64,000 bases of DNA from Leptobrachium leishanense (lineage: Eukaryota; Chordata; Amphibia; Anura; Megophryidae). Positions 1-10,870 of the stretch are shown here, in pieces (within the stretch, counting starts at the first letter, position 1; every line of letters begins with the position of its first letter). The notes under the pieces are model-generated. The model ran no database searches, was not told where the DNA came from, and worked only from the letters and a program-made list of their open reading frames with translations. Both the position numbers and the translations under genes were made by a program. The DNA lies in assembly GCA_009667805.1 (NCBI GenBank), contig CM019063.1:90051877-90115876 (forward strand). Direction: 5' to 3'.

Positions 1-238
1 CGTCCCCCATAGAAAAAATCGTTAGTGCAGCAACATTGTTCACATTATAATTGAAATGGAAACAATATTGCTGCATTAACAAAACAAAAACAAAATGTTT
101 ATTTTTTTAAAATATTTTTATGATTATTATTATTATTTTGTTTTCAACACTTAAAATGGTCATGTTTGGTATCACTGGAAAGGCTATGCTCTGGCCGTTC
201 CAACAATACCAAACATTAACCCCTAGCTGCCACGGATC
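1..238 (+). mobile_element. Truncated copy of the hairpin-rich TTAA element family
   Basis: The foldback around GTTAGTGCAGCA ... TGCTGCATTAAC (22-80) and the segment ending CCCTAGCTGCCACGGATCG match the middle of the complete copy at 27,671-28,859, same orientation. The window edge cuts the left part and homology is lost after about 238. Non-coding. Confidence 0.7.
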
Positions 239-2173
239 GCTATGTCTTGAGCCATTGATACAGCGGCTCAGTCCTAAGTGTTATCGTCTCACACTTATAT
301 TTCCCCTTTAGTGGCTCTCTGCTATCTGCTCGGACATGGGCCCCAATTTTTTTGAGCCAACCATCTCAACTCTGATCCTAATCTTAGCTGTTTACAACAG
401 TGGCTGATAATTACTGTCACTTTATTTCAATGTTTCGGAGAAGAGTGGAGAGGTATGGGGATCACATTATAGAGAAGAGGTGGCAGGGTATGCAGCTAAA
501 AGGAGAAAAGAAACTGCCAGCATGCGGCCTGGCTACTCACTACAGACAACTTCAGACAACTTCAGACTACAGACCACGTCTTTGAATGATCTGGGTGGTC
601 CACTGCAAGCCACTATTAAGTGGCTGTTCCTATGTGGTGGATTGTGCATCCAGAGGCTGCCTCGTGCGTTCAGCGAAGGAGAGATCCAGTTGCCCTCACG
701 TGTTGCCAGTACCAGCGGATCGTGCATCCAGCTGTCCTTGTGCATTCAGTGAAGAAGGGGTCCATCTGCCTTCGTGTGTGTTCCAGTGACAGAGGGAGCG
801 ACTGAGTACATTCAGCGGAGAAGAAATTCGACTGTCCTTGAGTGATTCCAGCGCTAAGAGATAGCGATCGAGCTACCGTCCAAACGGAGAGAGGTATCCG
901 GCCATCCTGCTGTAGTTCTGTCTCCTCCCTATCTCAATGACGAAAGTGAAGTTTGGATGCCAAACTATATTATTTCATAAAATGATCAGGGCTGGACCCC
1001 ATCTAAATAGAGGGAACATCTTAAAGAACACCCCTACTGGCTGGAAGAAGCGCCTGTCCCACCACACTGTTTTTTTCATATGCTTCTCTTTGAGGAATTG
1101 GGATATTTCCTCTAGTGAGTGGAGAAGAGCTGCTGAACTAGCCCACCCTGGACTTCTGCATAGGTCCACAATAACATACTGAACTGTTTCATCACCACAA
1201 TCCCTATCCCACTCACTATCACTATATTCAGTGAAATCCATTGGGAAGACATTCTCATAAGAAACCACTAGGTGACGCCTGACATTCAGACTTTTAAGTA
1301 TGAGTTATCCCCATTGCAGAGGTTAAAAAATACTCTTCTTTTGCCAAATTATATTAAAGTTGCATTCCCTATTAAAAAGTTCCACTTTAATTTCCCTGTA
1401 TCTTTATCATAACGGAAAAAATATCACACATTTATAACAGTTTAGCCGAATGAAATTAAGTGCAAAAAATATATTATTATATATATTCCCTCGTCATTAT
1501 ATTTTTAATAATTTTTTTAGCGTGCTTGATTTGCATGTTGTATAGAATCAATTTCCATAAACCTTTACAGAGTTAATGAGGACATTTCATCACAAAATAT
1601 CAATGACTATCTGATGCAATGAATAGAGAAATATTCAATAAATACCATTCATTCTCTAACACGAAGGAAAAACTGTACCTTTTTGATTCTGTCGTTGGAA
1701 AACATGAAACTGCAATCTGAAAAAAACAGTAATAATGAATGCTCCATACAACTGCGGATGATGCATTATCATCTAAAATCCATGTTGTACTAGATTAAGT
1801 GCAAATTAATTTTTGAAGAGTGCAGGAAAAGCTATATATTGTTGTTTTTCTATGTACAAGGCTTTGGGATGCATCCATAATTGCATAAACAGTAAGTAAT
1901 TACAGATACATGTTTAGTCTGGCTTGGAGCAGAATAGTCTATTAGTTATGCAGTGTTTGAGCGGTGGTAGCATTGTTCGAGGAAAGCTAATGGGCTGTGT
2001 TGGGGTATTCCAGATTTCCAGGAATGACCTGTTAACAAATGGGTCATCGGAGGGCTGGCATGTTTTGGCCTGGGGGGGGGGGCAAGTAGAAACAAATACA
2101 GTAGGCTTCCGCAACAGAACCAGACCATCAAACCCCATACTATCACTATTGTTTTTTTATACAATATTTAAAA
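239..2173. other. Unassigned, no gene recognised
   Basis: About 400-930 is moderately GC-rich with loosely repeated GTGCATCCAG / GTTCAGCG phrases, possibly an old LTR or leader, but no ends were found. On the minus strand 975-1,268 holds a 97-codon open frame with an acidic start (FTEYSDSEWDRD) that I do not recognise. From 1,300 to 2,173 the sequence is AT-rich without a convincing frame or repeat boundary. Confidence 0.5.
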
Positions 2174-2330
2174 GCATATAGCAGCGTAACTAGAAACCTC
2201 AGGGACCCGGTGCATGAATCCATGAAGGGCCCCTCCTCGTCGGCTGTGGGGAGGGGCCGAGGCTAGCCATTGAAGTCAGCGGGGCGTACCAGTACGCCCC
2301 GCGCCTTCAAGACCCACCCTCCGCGCGGGC

Positions 2331-3660
2331 CCCAGTATCAGACCCCAGTAATTAGCCAGTATCAGACCCCCAGTAATTAGCAAGTATCAGACCCCCAGTA
2401 ATTATCCGGCCAGTATCAGACCCCCAGTAATTAGCCAGCCAGTATCAGACCCCCAGTAATTAGCCAGCAACAGACCCCCAGTAATTAGCCAGCCAGCAAC
2501 AGACCCCCAGTAATTAGCCAGCCAGTATCAGACCCCCAGTAATTAGCCAGCCAGTATCAGACCCCCAGTAATTAGCCAGCCAGCAACAGACCCCCAGTAA
2601 TTAGCCAGCCAGTATCAGACCCCCAGTAATTAGCCAGCCAGTATCAGACCCCCAGTAATTAGCCAGCCAGTATCAGACCCCCTAGTAATTAGCCAGTATC
2701 AGACCCCCAGTAATTAGCCAGCAACAGACCCCCAGTAATTAGCCAGCAACAGACCCCCAGTAATTAGCCAGCCAGTATCAGACCCCCTAGTAATTAGCCA
2801 GTATCAGACCCCCAGTAATTAGCCAGCAACAGACCCCCAGTAATTAGCCAGCAACAGACCCCCAGTAATTAGCCAGCCAGTATCAGACCCCCTAGTAATT
2901 AGCCAGTATCAGACCCCCAGTAATTAGCCAGCAACAGACCCCCAGTAATTAGCCAGCAACAGACCCCCAGTAATTAGCCAGCATCAGACCCCCAGCAATT
3001 AGCCAGCCAGAATTAGACCCCAGTAATTAGCCAGCCAGCATCAGAACCCCAGTAATTAGCCAGCCAGCATCAGAACCCCAGTAATTAGCCAGCCAGCATC
3101 AGAACCCCAGTAATTAGCCAGAATCAGACCCCCAGTAATTAGCCAGCCAGTATCAGACCCCCAGTAATTAGCCAGCCAGTATCAGACCCCTAGTAATTAG
3201 CCAGTATCAGACCCCCAGTAATTAGCCAGCAACAGACCCCCAGTAATTAGCCAGCAACAGACCCCCAGTAATTAGCCAGCCAGTATCAGACCCCTAGTAA
3301 TTAGCCAGTATCAGACCCCCAGTAATTAGCCAGCAACAGACCCCCAGTAATTAGCCAGCAACAGACCCCCAGTAATTAGCCAGCCAGTATCAGACCCCCT
3401 AGTAATTAGCCAGTATCAGACCCCCAGTAATTAGCCAGCAACAGACCCCCAGCAATTAGCCAGCCAGAATTAGACCCCCAGTAAATAGCCAGCCAGCATC
3501 AGAACCCCAGTAATTAGCCAGAATCAGACCCCCAGTAATTAGCCAGCCAGTATCAGAACCCCAGTAATTAGCCAGCATCAGTCCCCCAGTAATTAGCCAG
3601 TATCAGTTCCCCTATAATTAGCCAGCATCAGACCCCAGTAATTAACCAGGATCAGATCCC
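2331..3660 (+). repeat. Minisatellite, ~25-bp unit, about fifty copies
   Basis: Tandem units of the form CAGACCCCCAGTAATTAGC plus CAGTAT or CAGCAA, with an extra CCAG in many copies, fill 1.3 kb. Higher-order blocks recur, for example the CCCCCTAGTAATTAGCCAGTATC variant every few units. The array resumes at 5,795-5,862 on the far side of the nested element, so one array was split by that insertion. Length 25 is not a multiple of three and stops occur in every frame (TAATTAG). Confidence 0.95.
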
Positions 3661-3664
3661 CTGT

Positions 3665-5794
3665 CAGGGCTGGCACGACAATGGAGCAGCGTGGAGTGCT
3701 TGCGCCAGGTGTCAAATTTGCACAGCAGCAAATTTTGCTGCCACCGCCATCTTGATTTCCTGGCAGGCGCTGCACTATTTTTTTAGCCAGCGCGGCAGCA
3801 GCATCTACTTTGGCGGCCGCCGCGTGGCTACATTGAATGCCGCCGCTGACCACGCCCCCACCCTCCCACACGAATGCTAAGCATGAGTCGGTCCACGGGA
3901 GCGCGGGCGGTGGCCGCAGCGGATAGATCCTACCCCTGTCTTCCTCTTAGTGACTGTACATGACACGTGACGCAGTTGTTTTGAGGAGCCTGGAGGTGTT
4001 GTTGACAGGCGGGCCTGCTCTAGAGGACTGGACCAGCCTGCCACTGCCAGCGGTGCGCCGACTACCCAGTGTCTGACTCTGATCTCCGCCTTAAAGACTG
4101 CGAATTATAACTGCATTGAAGCCTGACAGACCAAGGTTAGGAGCTCATGCCGCTTTAAGAGCATAGACTGGTTTCTGCCCAGGCTGTTCCTGCGTGCCCG
4201 TACCCTTTGCAAACACTTTGTTGTGGTTATCTGCATTGTTAGAAAGCCTTGCAGTGCTTGCTGCATCGTTTCGCTCACTTGTTACATTGTTTTCTGAAGC
4301 CACGTGGCGTGAAACTGCGTGTCCTAGTAGCTCTATGTCCACAGTGTAACAGTCCATCGTTTTCCTTTTCACTCGGGCTTCCTGGTCTGCTATATGTTGC
4401 TGTGGGTCACCACGGGCTTTGAATGGAAGCAGCAGTGGCCCCATTACACCCCCCCCCCACCATTCACTTACATTTATGGAGGTATTCTTTTTTTTATTGT
4501 GGTAGTGATATCCTTGGTACTCTGGGGGTGTTCTGTTGGTTTGTGTCTGACAGTTGTTTGGCCGATGTATGGTGCGTTTGTTTGGTTTTGTCACAAAGCT
4601 TTCCTGATGCCGGCGTGCTGGGCAGGATTCTTCAGTGTGAACTTATTGTATGGGTGATTTACTTTCTATAAGCATTCCCATCTCGTTACCCACAGCTAAC
4701 AGACCAAGTAAGTTAGGTTTGGTTACCAGACAGACAAACCTGATGAGTGAGTTCACCCCTTCCCTGTTTAATAATTTTAAAAAATCAACCCTAACGTAAA
4801 TTTAATTACCCAGGCCCAGCAACACTAAACAAAAAAAAAAACAGACTGACTTCATTTGCCTCCCTTCCCTGAAAATATTTTTATTTTTTTAGGCAGCCAA
4901 ATGAAGTAAAGATTTATTTGTCTTCCCCAGAATAAGATTTTAAAAAATCATTAATTTGTCTTTCCACCTGGGAGCAAATTAATGATTTTTTTTATTTTTA
5001 TTCTGGGGTGCAAATAAATAATTTTATATTTTGGTTTTGGTTTTTTTATGGGTGGCCAAATTAAGTATTTTGGGAGGGCAGTGAAGTAAAAAACAAACGA
5101 ACCAGGATATGCGCCCTCCCCCATGGATCATATCATAGAGCTCCACTGTGGAGCCTCCACAGCAATAAAACTCTCGGTAATGTGCTGTGTATATGATTGT
5201 ATCACAGAGCCACACAACAATAAACATTTTATCTGCAGACAGCGTGTATGAGCATATCAGAGCCACACAACAATAAAACTGTTACGCTCATACACACTGT
5301 CTGCACAAACAGTTTTATTGCTGTGGGGCTCTGTAATACGCTCATACACACTGCACATGACTGAGTTTTATTGCCGTGGATTCTGTGACAGGCTCATACA
5401 CAGCGCACATTACTGTGAGTTTCATTGCTGTGGATTCTGTGATACTCTCATATACACCGCACATTACTGTGCGTTTCATTGCTGTGGAGCTCTGTGATAC
5501 ACACCGCACATTACTGTGGGTTTTATTGCTGTGGAGCTCTGAGGCACACGCATAGACACCGCACATTACTGTGAGTTTTTATTGCTGTGGGGCTCTGTGA
5601 TACACTCATACACACCGCACATTACTGCGAGTTTTATTGCTGTGGAGCTCTGTGATACGCTCATACATACTGCACATTACTATGAGTTATTTTGCTGTGG
5701 AGCTCAGATACGCTCATGCATGACATGTGTTTTTTTTGGGGGGGCAGCATTTCATACTTTGCTCCAGGCAGCACAGTGGCTTGGGCCGGCCCTG
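3665..5794. mobile_element. Nested hAT-type element (hAT-N2) inside the minisatellite
   Basis: It starts CAGGGCTGGCACG and ends GGGCCGGCCCTG, an imperfect inverted repeat, and the minisatellite flanks it on both sides. The flanking octamers (TCCCCTGT and CCCCCAGT) match only partly because the target itself is C-rich. The interior has a GC-rich left part, an AT-rich foldback around 4,840-5,060 and a ~56-bp satellite near the right end. A shorter relative lies at 40,284-40,722. No transposase frame was seen. Confidence 0.65.
5275..5722 (+). repeat. ~56-bp satellite array
   Basis: Units read CTCATACACACCGCACATTA, CTGTGAGTTTTATTGCTGTGG, AGCTCTGTGATACG in series, about seven to eight diverged copies. 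A degraded inverted unit precedes it at 5,130-5,280. Related arrays occur at 29,207-29,670 and 40,345-40,590. Apparent frames across it are by-products of the repeat. Confidence 0.9.
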
Positions 5795-5869
5795 CCCCCA
5801 GTAATTAGCCAGGATCAGACTGCCAGTAATTAGCCAGTATCAGACCCCAGTAATTGGCCAGCCTCTGCT

Positions 5870-5892
5870 CACTCACACACACACACACACAA
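5870..5892 (+). repeat. (CA)n microsatellite
   Basis: A short run of CA dinucleotides lies just after the last minisatellite unit, inside hAT-N1. Confidence 0.9.
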
Positions 5893-6540
5893 ACAACCCA
5901 CCCCAGCTTGTTACATACTTACCATAGGTAAGTATGGTCTCCACTCTCTCCACTTCCCCTCCCTGCACGTGCTGGACACTTCCAGTATGGCAGGGGAGGC
6001 TCTGCTTTGCGTGGCTGTGGAGGGGGAAGGGGCAGGGCCAGCATGACCCCATGTGAGCTGCTGTCCTCTTCTTTCTCCTCCTCTCCCCCTGGCAGGGCCT
6101 TTACTTCTGGTGCAGCGTGTGGGAGTTTGATCCCACATGCTGCCGATCAAACAGGATACCAGGTGCCTGACCCCTGCCTGGACTATGGGGCAAGCAGAGC
6201 TAGTCTGGGCCCCCCACCCATCCGGTTGTGGGTCCCCAGACTCAGGGGCCCGGGTGCAGTGGTACTCGCTGCACCCCTGGTAGTTACGCCCTTGCATATA
6301 GGAGGAAACAGAGCCTGCTGATAATATAAAAAGCACATAGGAGGACACAGAGCCTGCTGATACTATAATATAATTTGGAGTAAGAATATTAGTTGATGCT
6401 ATAACTAGCATCTAAATTGGCAAATTAACCCCATTGAAGCCTCTGGTCTGTAATGCTATTTATATAGACAGCCTTGCCCTCCTCGTTCTTCATGTAGCGA
6501 GCAGAAGAATGGAGCTGAGAGGTTGTGACTCTCCCATGAT

Positions 6541-6720
6541 TAGGGTTATTCAGAGAAAGGTGAAACTCAGGAGAATTGGCTGGAGAAGAGAACAATCTAG
6601 GTCAAATAGCTGATTTGGAAAGTGAGATAAATGGGAGAATGTTTCTGGTTTGGCTATGTTGACCTCGAATTTTCACTTCTCCAGTCATTCTCCTGTGTTT
6701 CACCTTTCTTTGAATAGACC
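6541..6720. mobile_element. Short MITE, GGGTTATTCAGAGA termini
   Basis: A ~180-bp foldback beginning TAGGGTTATTCAGAGAAAGG and ending CCTTTCTTTGAATAGACC. Inner arms (GAATTGGCTGGAGAA; TTCTCCAGTCATTC) are near-complementary. The same element is at 63,537-63,712 and its right half at 7,950-8,036. Insertions of this family sit in TA, suggesting Tc1/mariner-type mobilisation. Confidence 0.75.
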
Positions 6721-7045
6721 AGAATGTATACCAGTGGTCCGGGGGCAGTTGTCTCATTGCACACTTTGCAGCCGTCCTTTAAAATTCATACACTCTGCTT
6801 TTTTCATAGATTTATGATGCACAGGGGGTGAAGAGGTCCTCTTTCCGCTTTGACATTTAAAGATGTCTCTTATCTGGTTCATAATGAATAACATACAAAA
6901 TGGACTGTATCTCTTATTATAGGTTTATTATTGCTAATGAAAAATTAGTATTTTGCGCAAAATCTTCTAAACATAAATGACCAATTAACAAATGTTCCAT
7001 GGGTGCACACCCTAACGTCACAGGCTGTGCATGCTAGTGGTCTAA

Positions 7046-7478
7046 GGCTAGGGACAGATGAGCGCATTTTCTGCGGCCACCGTCAAAATGTACGTCGATG
7101 CGTGCGCACGCATTTTTTCACGGAATACGCTTAAGTGGTCAGACGATGCGCAATTCTGGACGTATTTCATGACGATGGTGAAAAGAAGTCTAGGAAATCC
7201 GGCTGTTTGAACGTTATGTTGGCCGCACACTAGCAGCGTCTGACATCTCCTAATCACGCACACACGCTGCTATGCGGCCGCAGCGCACTCTGTACGTCAG
7301 TACCAGCGGTTTAACGTTCTCGAAAAAATGCGTTCATTTTCCACTTGCGTTGCGCGGCCGGACTTTTGTGCGACCGTACTTCGTATATTGGCTGTCATTG
7401 CCCGGCATCTGCTGCTAGTGCGGCCGTGATTATGTGCGCCAGAACGCGCGTTCGCACTGCCTCAGTCTGACCCTAGCC
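7046..7478. mobile_element. MITE, GGCTAGGGTCAGAC-termini family
   Basis: Terminal inverted repeats GGCTAGGGACAGATGAGCGC / GTCTGACCCTAGCC bound 433 bp that is unusually rich in CpG (GCGGCCGC, CGTACGTCG). Other copies: 20,334-20,766, 38,814-39,226, a diverged one at 22,366-22,705 and a one-ended fragment near 31,661. Flanks are TA-rich (TAA/TTA), so the class is unsure. Confidence 0.8.
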
Positions 7479-7649
7479 TATATACTACTGCTACAGTGTT
7501 ATATCTATAGTAAGAACAGCATTCCCATTCCCTTTGTCAAAAGAACATGTCCCTTTGGTATACGTGCTTTGTAGGACCCACAAAAAGGTTTAATATACAT
7601 TTAAAGCAGCTCTTAGATTGAAAAACAAGCATCGTTCCTCAAATCAGTG

Positions 7650-7930
7650 CAATTACATAGTTACATAGTTACTGTATATAGGCTGAAAAAAGACATGCAC
7701 CCATCGGGTTCAGCCTTTCCCACATCACCTACTGCTGTTGATCCAAAAGAAGGCAAAAAACCCAGTCTGGAATGCTCGCCAATATGCAACATACTGGGAA
7801 AAAATTCCTTCTTGACCCCAGAATGGCAGTCAGATTTCTCCTTGGATCAAGAAGCTTTTACCCACATACTAAATATTATAACCCTTAATATTCTGTGTCT
7901 GCAGGAAGTCACCCAGTCATTTTTAAAAGT
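7650..7930 (+). repeat. Interspersed repeat fragment, class unassigned
   Basis: It contains ACATAGTTACATAGTTACTG followed by a segment with GTTCAGCC, GATCCAAAAGAAGGCAAAAA and TTCCTTCTTGACCCCAGAAT. I recognise this as a common interspersed repeat of amphibian-type genomes but cannot give its class. No boundary repeats were found. Confidence 0.5.
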
Positions 7931-7949
7931 CTGTACAGTCTAAATCTCT

Positions 7950-8036
7950 TTTGGCTATTTTGGCTATTTTGACCTACAATTTAAATTTCTCCAGTCATTC
8001 TCCTGAGGTTCACCTTTCTCTGAATAACCCTGTTAG
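7950..8036 (+). mobile_element. Right half of the short GGGTTATTCAGAGA MITE
   Basis: TTCTCCAGTCATTCTCCTGA followed by TTCACCTTTCTCTGAATAACCCTG matches the right arm of the elements at 6,541-6,720 and 63,537-63,712. The left arm is missing. Confidence 0.7.
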
Positions 8037-8076
8037 ATGATCAGCTGATCTCCTGCTCCATCAATAGATTTATTAA

Positions 8077-9315
8077 CCACTTCAATGCGGAGGACGCGCT
8101 CAGCGCGTCCTCCGCATTACTGCTGGTATGCGGAGGACGCGCTGAGCGCGTCCTCCCATTGGGGTCAGCGTTCGGCCAGGTTCCGGCCGATCGCTGGCCC
8201 ACCCGGTGCGGGCTGACATCCTCGATGTCAGCCCGGCATCCGGAACCGCAGCCGCTGAAATTAGGTGTCATCGCGGCAGCGCGATGACACCGAATTCAGG
8301 CGCCCCCCCCGCATGTGCGGAGGAGGCGCCTGAAAGGGAGGGGGGAGGTCCTTCGGACCTCTCTCCCTCCCGATCGGCGGCGTTGCGGGGGTTAACCCAG
8401 GCACCATTTGGAAGGGCACAGCCTGCCCTTCCAAATGGTGCCTGACATTAACCCCTGGGGAGCTGGATCGCGAATCGGCGCTGAAAAGCGCCGGTTCGCG
8501 GTCCTTTCCCGGAGCTGGCCGACATCTTGGATGTCGGCCAAGCCTCCGGGAACTCCCCCTGAGGACTGGCGTCATCGTGCTACGCACGATGACGCCAGTC
8601 CTAGAGTTAACCCCTAACTGCCACCAACGGTGGAGATAGGGAGTTCAAATGAACTCCCTATCTCCCGATCCGTGGCAGCTAGGGGTTAATGTTTGGTATG
8701 GTTGGATCGGCCAGAGCATGGCTGTTCCAACGATACCAAACACGAATGTGAAAAAAGTTTTTTAAAAAAAATTAAAATTAAAATTAAAAATAAAAATATA
8801 TTTTAAAAAAAAAATTATAAAAAAAACAACAATATTTTTTTTTCTTTTTTTTGGTTCGTTAATGCAGCAATATTGTTCCCATTTCAATTATAATGTGAAC
8901 AATGATGCTGCACTAACGATTTTTGGATGCGGTGCGTTTGTTAAAAATCGCGTAATTTTCCCCCAAAAAAAATGTAACGAGACCCCATCTCTAATTTTTT
9001 TAACAAGCGCACCCCATACAAAATATAACCGCAATTGCTCGCATGTTAAAATGTGAAAAAAAAACACTTTACACGTTGTAAATTATTGAAAATACATATT
9101 TTATTTCATTTTTTGTTATAATATACAGACATGACATAACGTATACATATAATAATGACATATTATGAATCTACCGAGTCTGACGGAAAGAACGATATAT
9201 AATATGTCTGGGTAATATACTAAAATAAGCCTTCAAAACACGTTTAAACATGATGAGCAAAACCGGTAAAAATGACCTCAGCACAGAGGTGTGAAAAGCC
9301 TCAGCAGCGAAAGGG
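8077..9315 (-). mobile_element. Hairpin-rich TTAA element, complete copy A
   Basis: It is bounded by TTAA at 8,073-8,076 and 9,316-9,319 with imperfect terminal inverted repeats (CCACTTCAATGCGGAGG and, reversed, CCCTTTCGCTGCTGAGG), typical of piggyBac-like transposition. The interior is a series of near-perfect foldbacks: 8,085-8,119 (two GGACGCGCTnAGCGCGTCC palindromes to 8,156), 8,263-8,290, 8,398-8,444 (21-bp arms), 8,468-8,502, 8,517-8,540, 8,568-8,601, 8,605-8,690, and a ~27-bp-arm foldback at 8,860-8,918. An AT-rich third follows. No open frame is credible. Copy B (27,671-28,859) is the same element in the opposite orientation. Confidence 0.85.
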
Positions 9316-9319
9316 TTAA

Positions 9320-9890
9320 AATGTAGACTATGGATTATTTTTATTTTTTTTAAATAATGCATCCGTAGATAATGTGAACAGCTTACAACACATTTGATAA
9401 GTGATAGAAATCCAATAAATGCAATAAATGATCTCACTCCATTAGCTTCAGAGGTTGAAGAATGTTTAGGACAGTATCTTAAGTAAACCCTGACAAACAT
9501 TTTAACATAATGAATGAGGCATGGCCAGAGACGCATGACGGATCAAAAACACAAGCTTTACTTTATAAAAATATTTATGACTTCAATGAATGCTTTACTG
9601 CCTCTTAACTATCTATGAATGTGGCAATGCGCTTTATGAAAAATTGTTTAATCGTGAGTTACATGAAAAATGATGTGCCTCTGTGCTTCTGATATTTTCA
9701 GGTTTATAATGGATTGGTTCCATTTTAAGACGTAAATATTATTTTAGTCTTCGCTTTGCCAGAGCCCTTTTAATATATCATTTATTATGTTTGCGTAAAA
9801 ATATAAATTGGACAACTCGACTGGGTACTTATTGGTTTAGTAGAATGTAACGTTACATGTAAATGTGAAATCACAAAGGAATTAAAAAAG
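9320..9890. other. No feature recognised
   Basis: AT-rich single-copy-looking sequence with no open frame, repeat end or RNA gene that I can support. Confidence 0.5.
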
Positions 9891-9894
9891 TCAA

Positions 9895-10870
9895 CTATCA
9901 AACCACACCCGGCTGCTAAAAAAAAGCAACATGTTTCGGTGCTCTCTGAATAAGCCCTTAACTTTAGCGTTCACTCTCCGCCTGCAAGATGGAGGAGGGA
10001 GTTTGAGGTACGCCCCATGCCGCCGACAGTATCTGAATGCCGGGAAACGAAGCGCACACGCGCGATCGCATGTCTCCCTAAGAAACAAAACTTCTAGTAC
10101 TACATTACAAGTACTACATGACACTTGTTCTGAAGATCCTCGCGTTCCTCCCATTGACCTATCAAGAGCTCAGGTATCTCAACCCCACCTACGATACCCA
10201 GGTGAAAGGTGTTCCTACGATCCTCTGAACCCTATTTAAACCTAACTCATTAACCAGGTTATACTGTGGCTCTCCGCTTCAGTTTCCCAGTGTTCCTCCA
10301 TGTTCACGTTCCAGTCTGTTCCGATCTCTGACCTCCTGCCCTTCGACCCGGATTGCCTTCTCGACTACGCTGCCTTCTTCTACCCATCGACCCGGCTTGC
10401 TTCATCGACTCCGCTGCCTTCTTCTACCCACCGACCCGGCTTGCCTCATCGACTACGTTGCCTTCCTCTTCCTACCGACCCGGCTTGCTTCATCGACTAC
10501 GTTGCCTTCTTCTGCCCACCGACCCGGATTGCCTCATCGACTACGCTGCCTTCTTCTACCCACCGACCCCGCTTGCCTCATCGACTACATCATCTTCTTC
10601 TACCACCTTAGTTACAGCATGTTGTTCTGGACTTTATATTTTCATTCCATTGATACTTAAGAAGACCACCTTAGTTACAGCCTGTTGTTCTGGACTTTGT
10701 ATATCAAATTACTTTCTTACTAAACCTTGTTGATTGAAACGTGGTCTCTTGGTTTCCTTGCTCCGACGGCTTGCCATTGGGTTCCATACCTACACCACTA
10801 TACAGGGGTCCCAGCCCCTGCATCACAGCGACTCGGACATGAGGACAAGTAGCATACGATTTCAACTGCA
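9895..10870 (+). mobile_element. Probable LTR-derived segment, ends not resolved
   Basis: Composition and order look like a Ty3-type LTR: a TATA-like TATTTAAACC at 10,230, a transcript-leader-like GC/CT-rich stretch, a CT-rich tandem repeat (10,339-10,600), and an AACCTTGTTGATTGAAACG... GTCTCTTGGTTTCC segment near 10,722-10,760 resembling LTR ends or leaders. I could not find TG...CA termini or a target duplication. The open frames across the tandem repeat are by-products of its 44-45-bp period. Confidence 0.4.
10339..10600 (+). repeat. Tandem repeat, 44-45-bp unit, about six copies
   Basis: Units of TTCTACCCACCGACCCGGCT followed by TGCCTCATCGACTACGCTGCC repeat with few changes; first and last copies are the most diverged. 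Confidence 0.9.

Larger units (their letters stand above)
2182..6293. mobile_element. hAT-type non-autonomous element, 4.1 kb (hAT-N1)
   Basis: The ends are inverted: CAGCGTAACTAG on the left and TAGTTACGCCCTT on the right. They lie between perfect 8-bp direct repeats GCATATAG at 2,174-2,181 and 6,294-6,301. An 8-bp duplication with CAG..CGTAACTA ends is what hAT transposases leave. There is no transposase: the interior is a ~25-bp minisatellite, a second hAT-type element (3,665-5,794) and short GC-rich foldbacks. It would need a transposase supplied in trans. The class is inferred from ends and duplication length only. Confidence 0.8.

Noticed and set aside
2331..3660. CRISPR-like array
   Set aside because: Units are contiguous with no unique spacers, and the setting is a vertebrate transposon; it is a minisatellite.
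4145..4594. 149-codon minus-strand open frame
   Set aside because: Lies inside the nested hAT-N2 element, low-complexity proline/asparagine start from a C-run, no motif; judged fortuitous.
5911..6411. 166-codon minus-strand open frame and the overlapping 104-codon plus frame
   Set aside because: GC-rich end of hAT-N1; the frames cross the element boundary and its target repeat at 6,294, so they cannot be one ancestral gene.
7046..7478. CpG island or promoter
   Set aside because: The CpG density follows the exact ends of a MITE repeated elsewhere in the window.
8261..8617. Overlapping open frames on both strands in copy A, and matching ones at 28,398-28,869 in copy B
   Set aside because: They arise from perfect GC-rich palindromes, which lack stops on both strands; they are not conserved as proteins between copies.
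10300..10733. Three overlapping 87-126-codon frames with repeated PTRLASSTTLPSS-like units
   Set aside because: A tandem DNA repeat with no stops in three frames gives these; no start context or homologue recognised.
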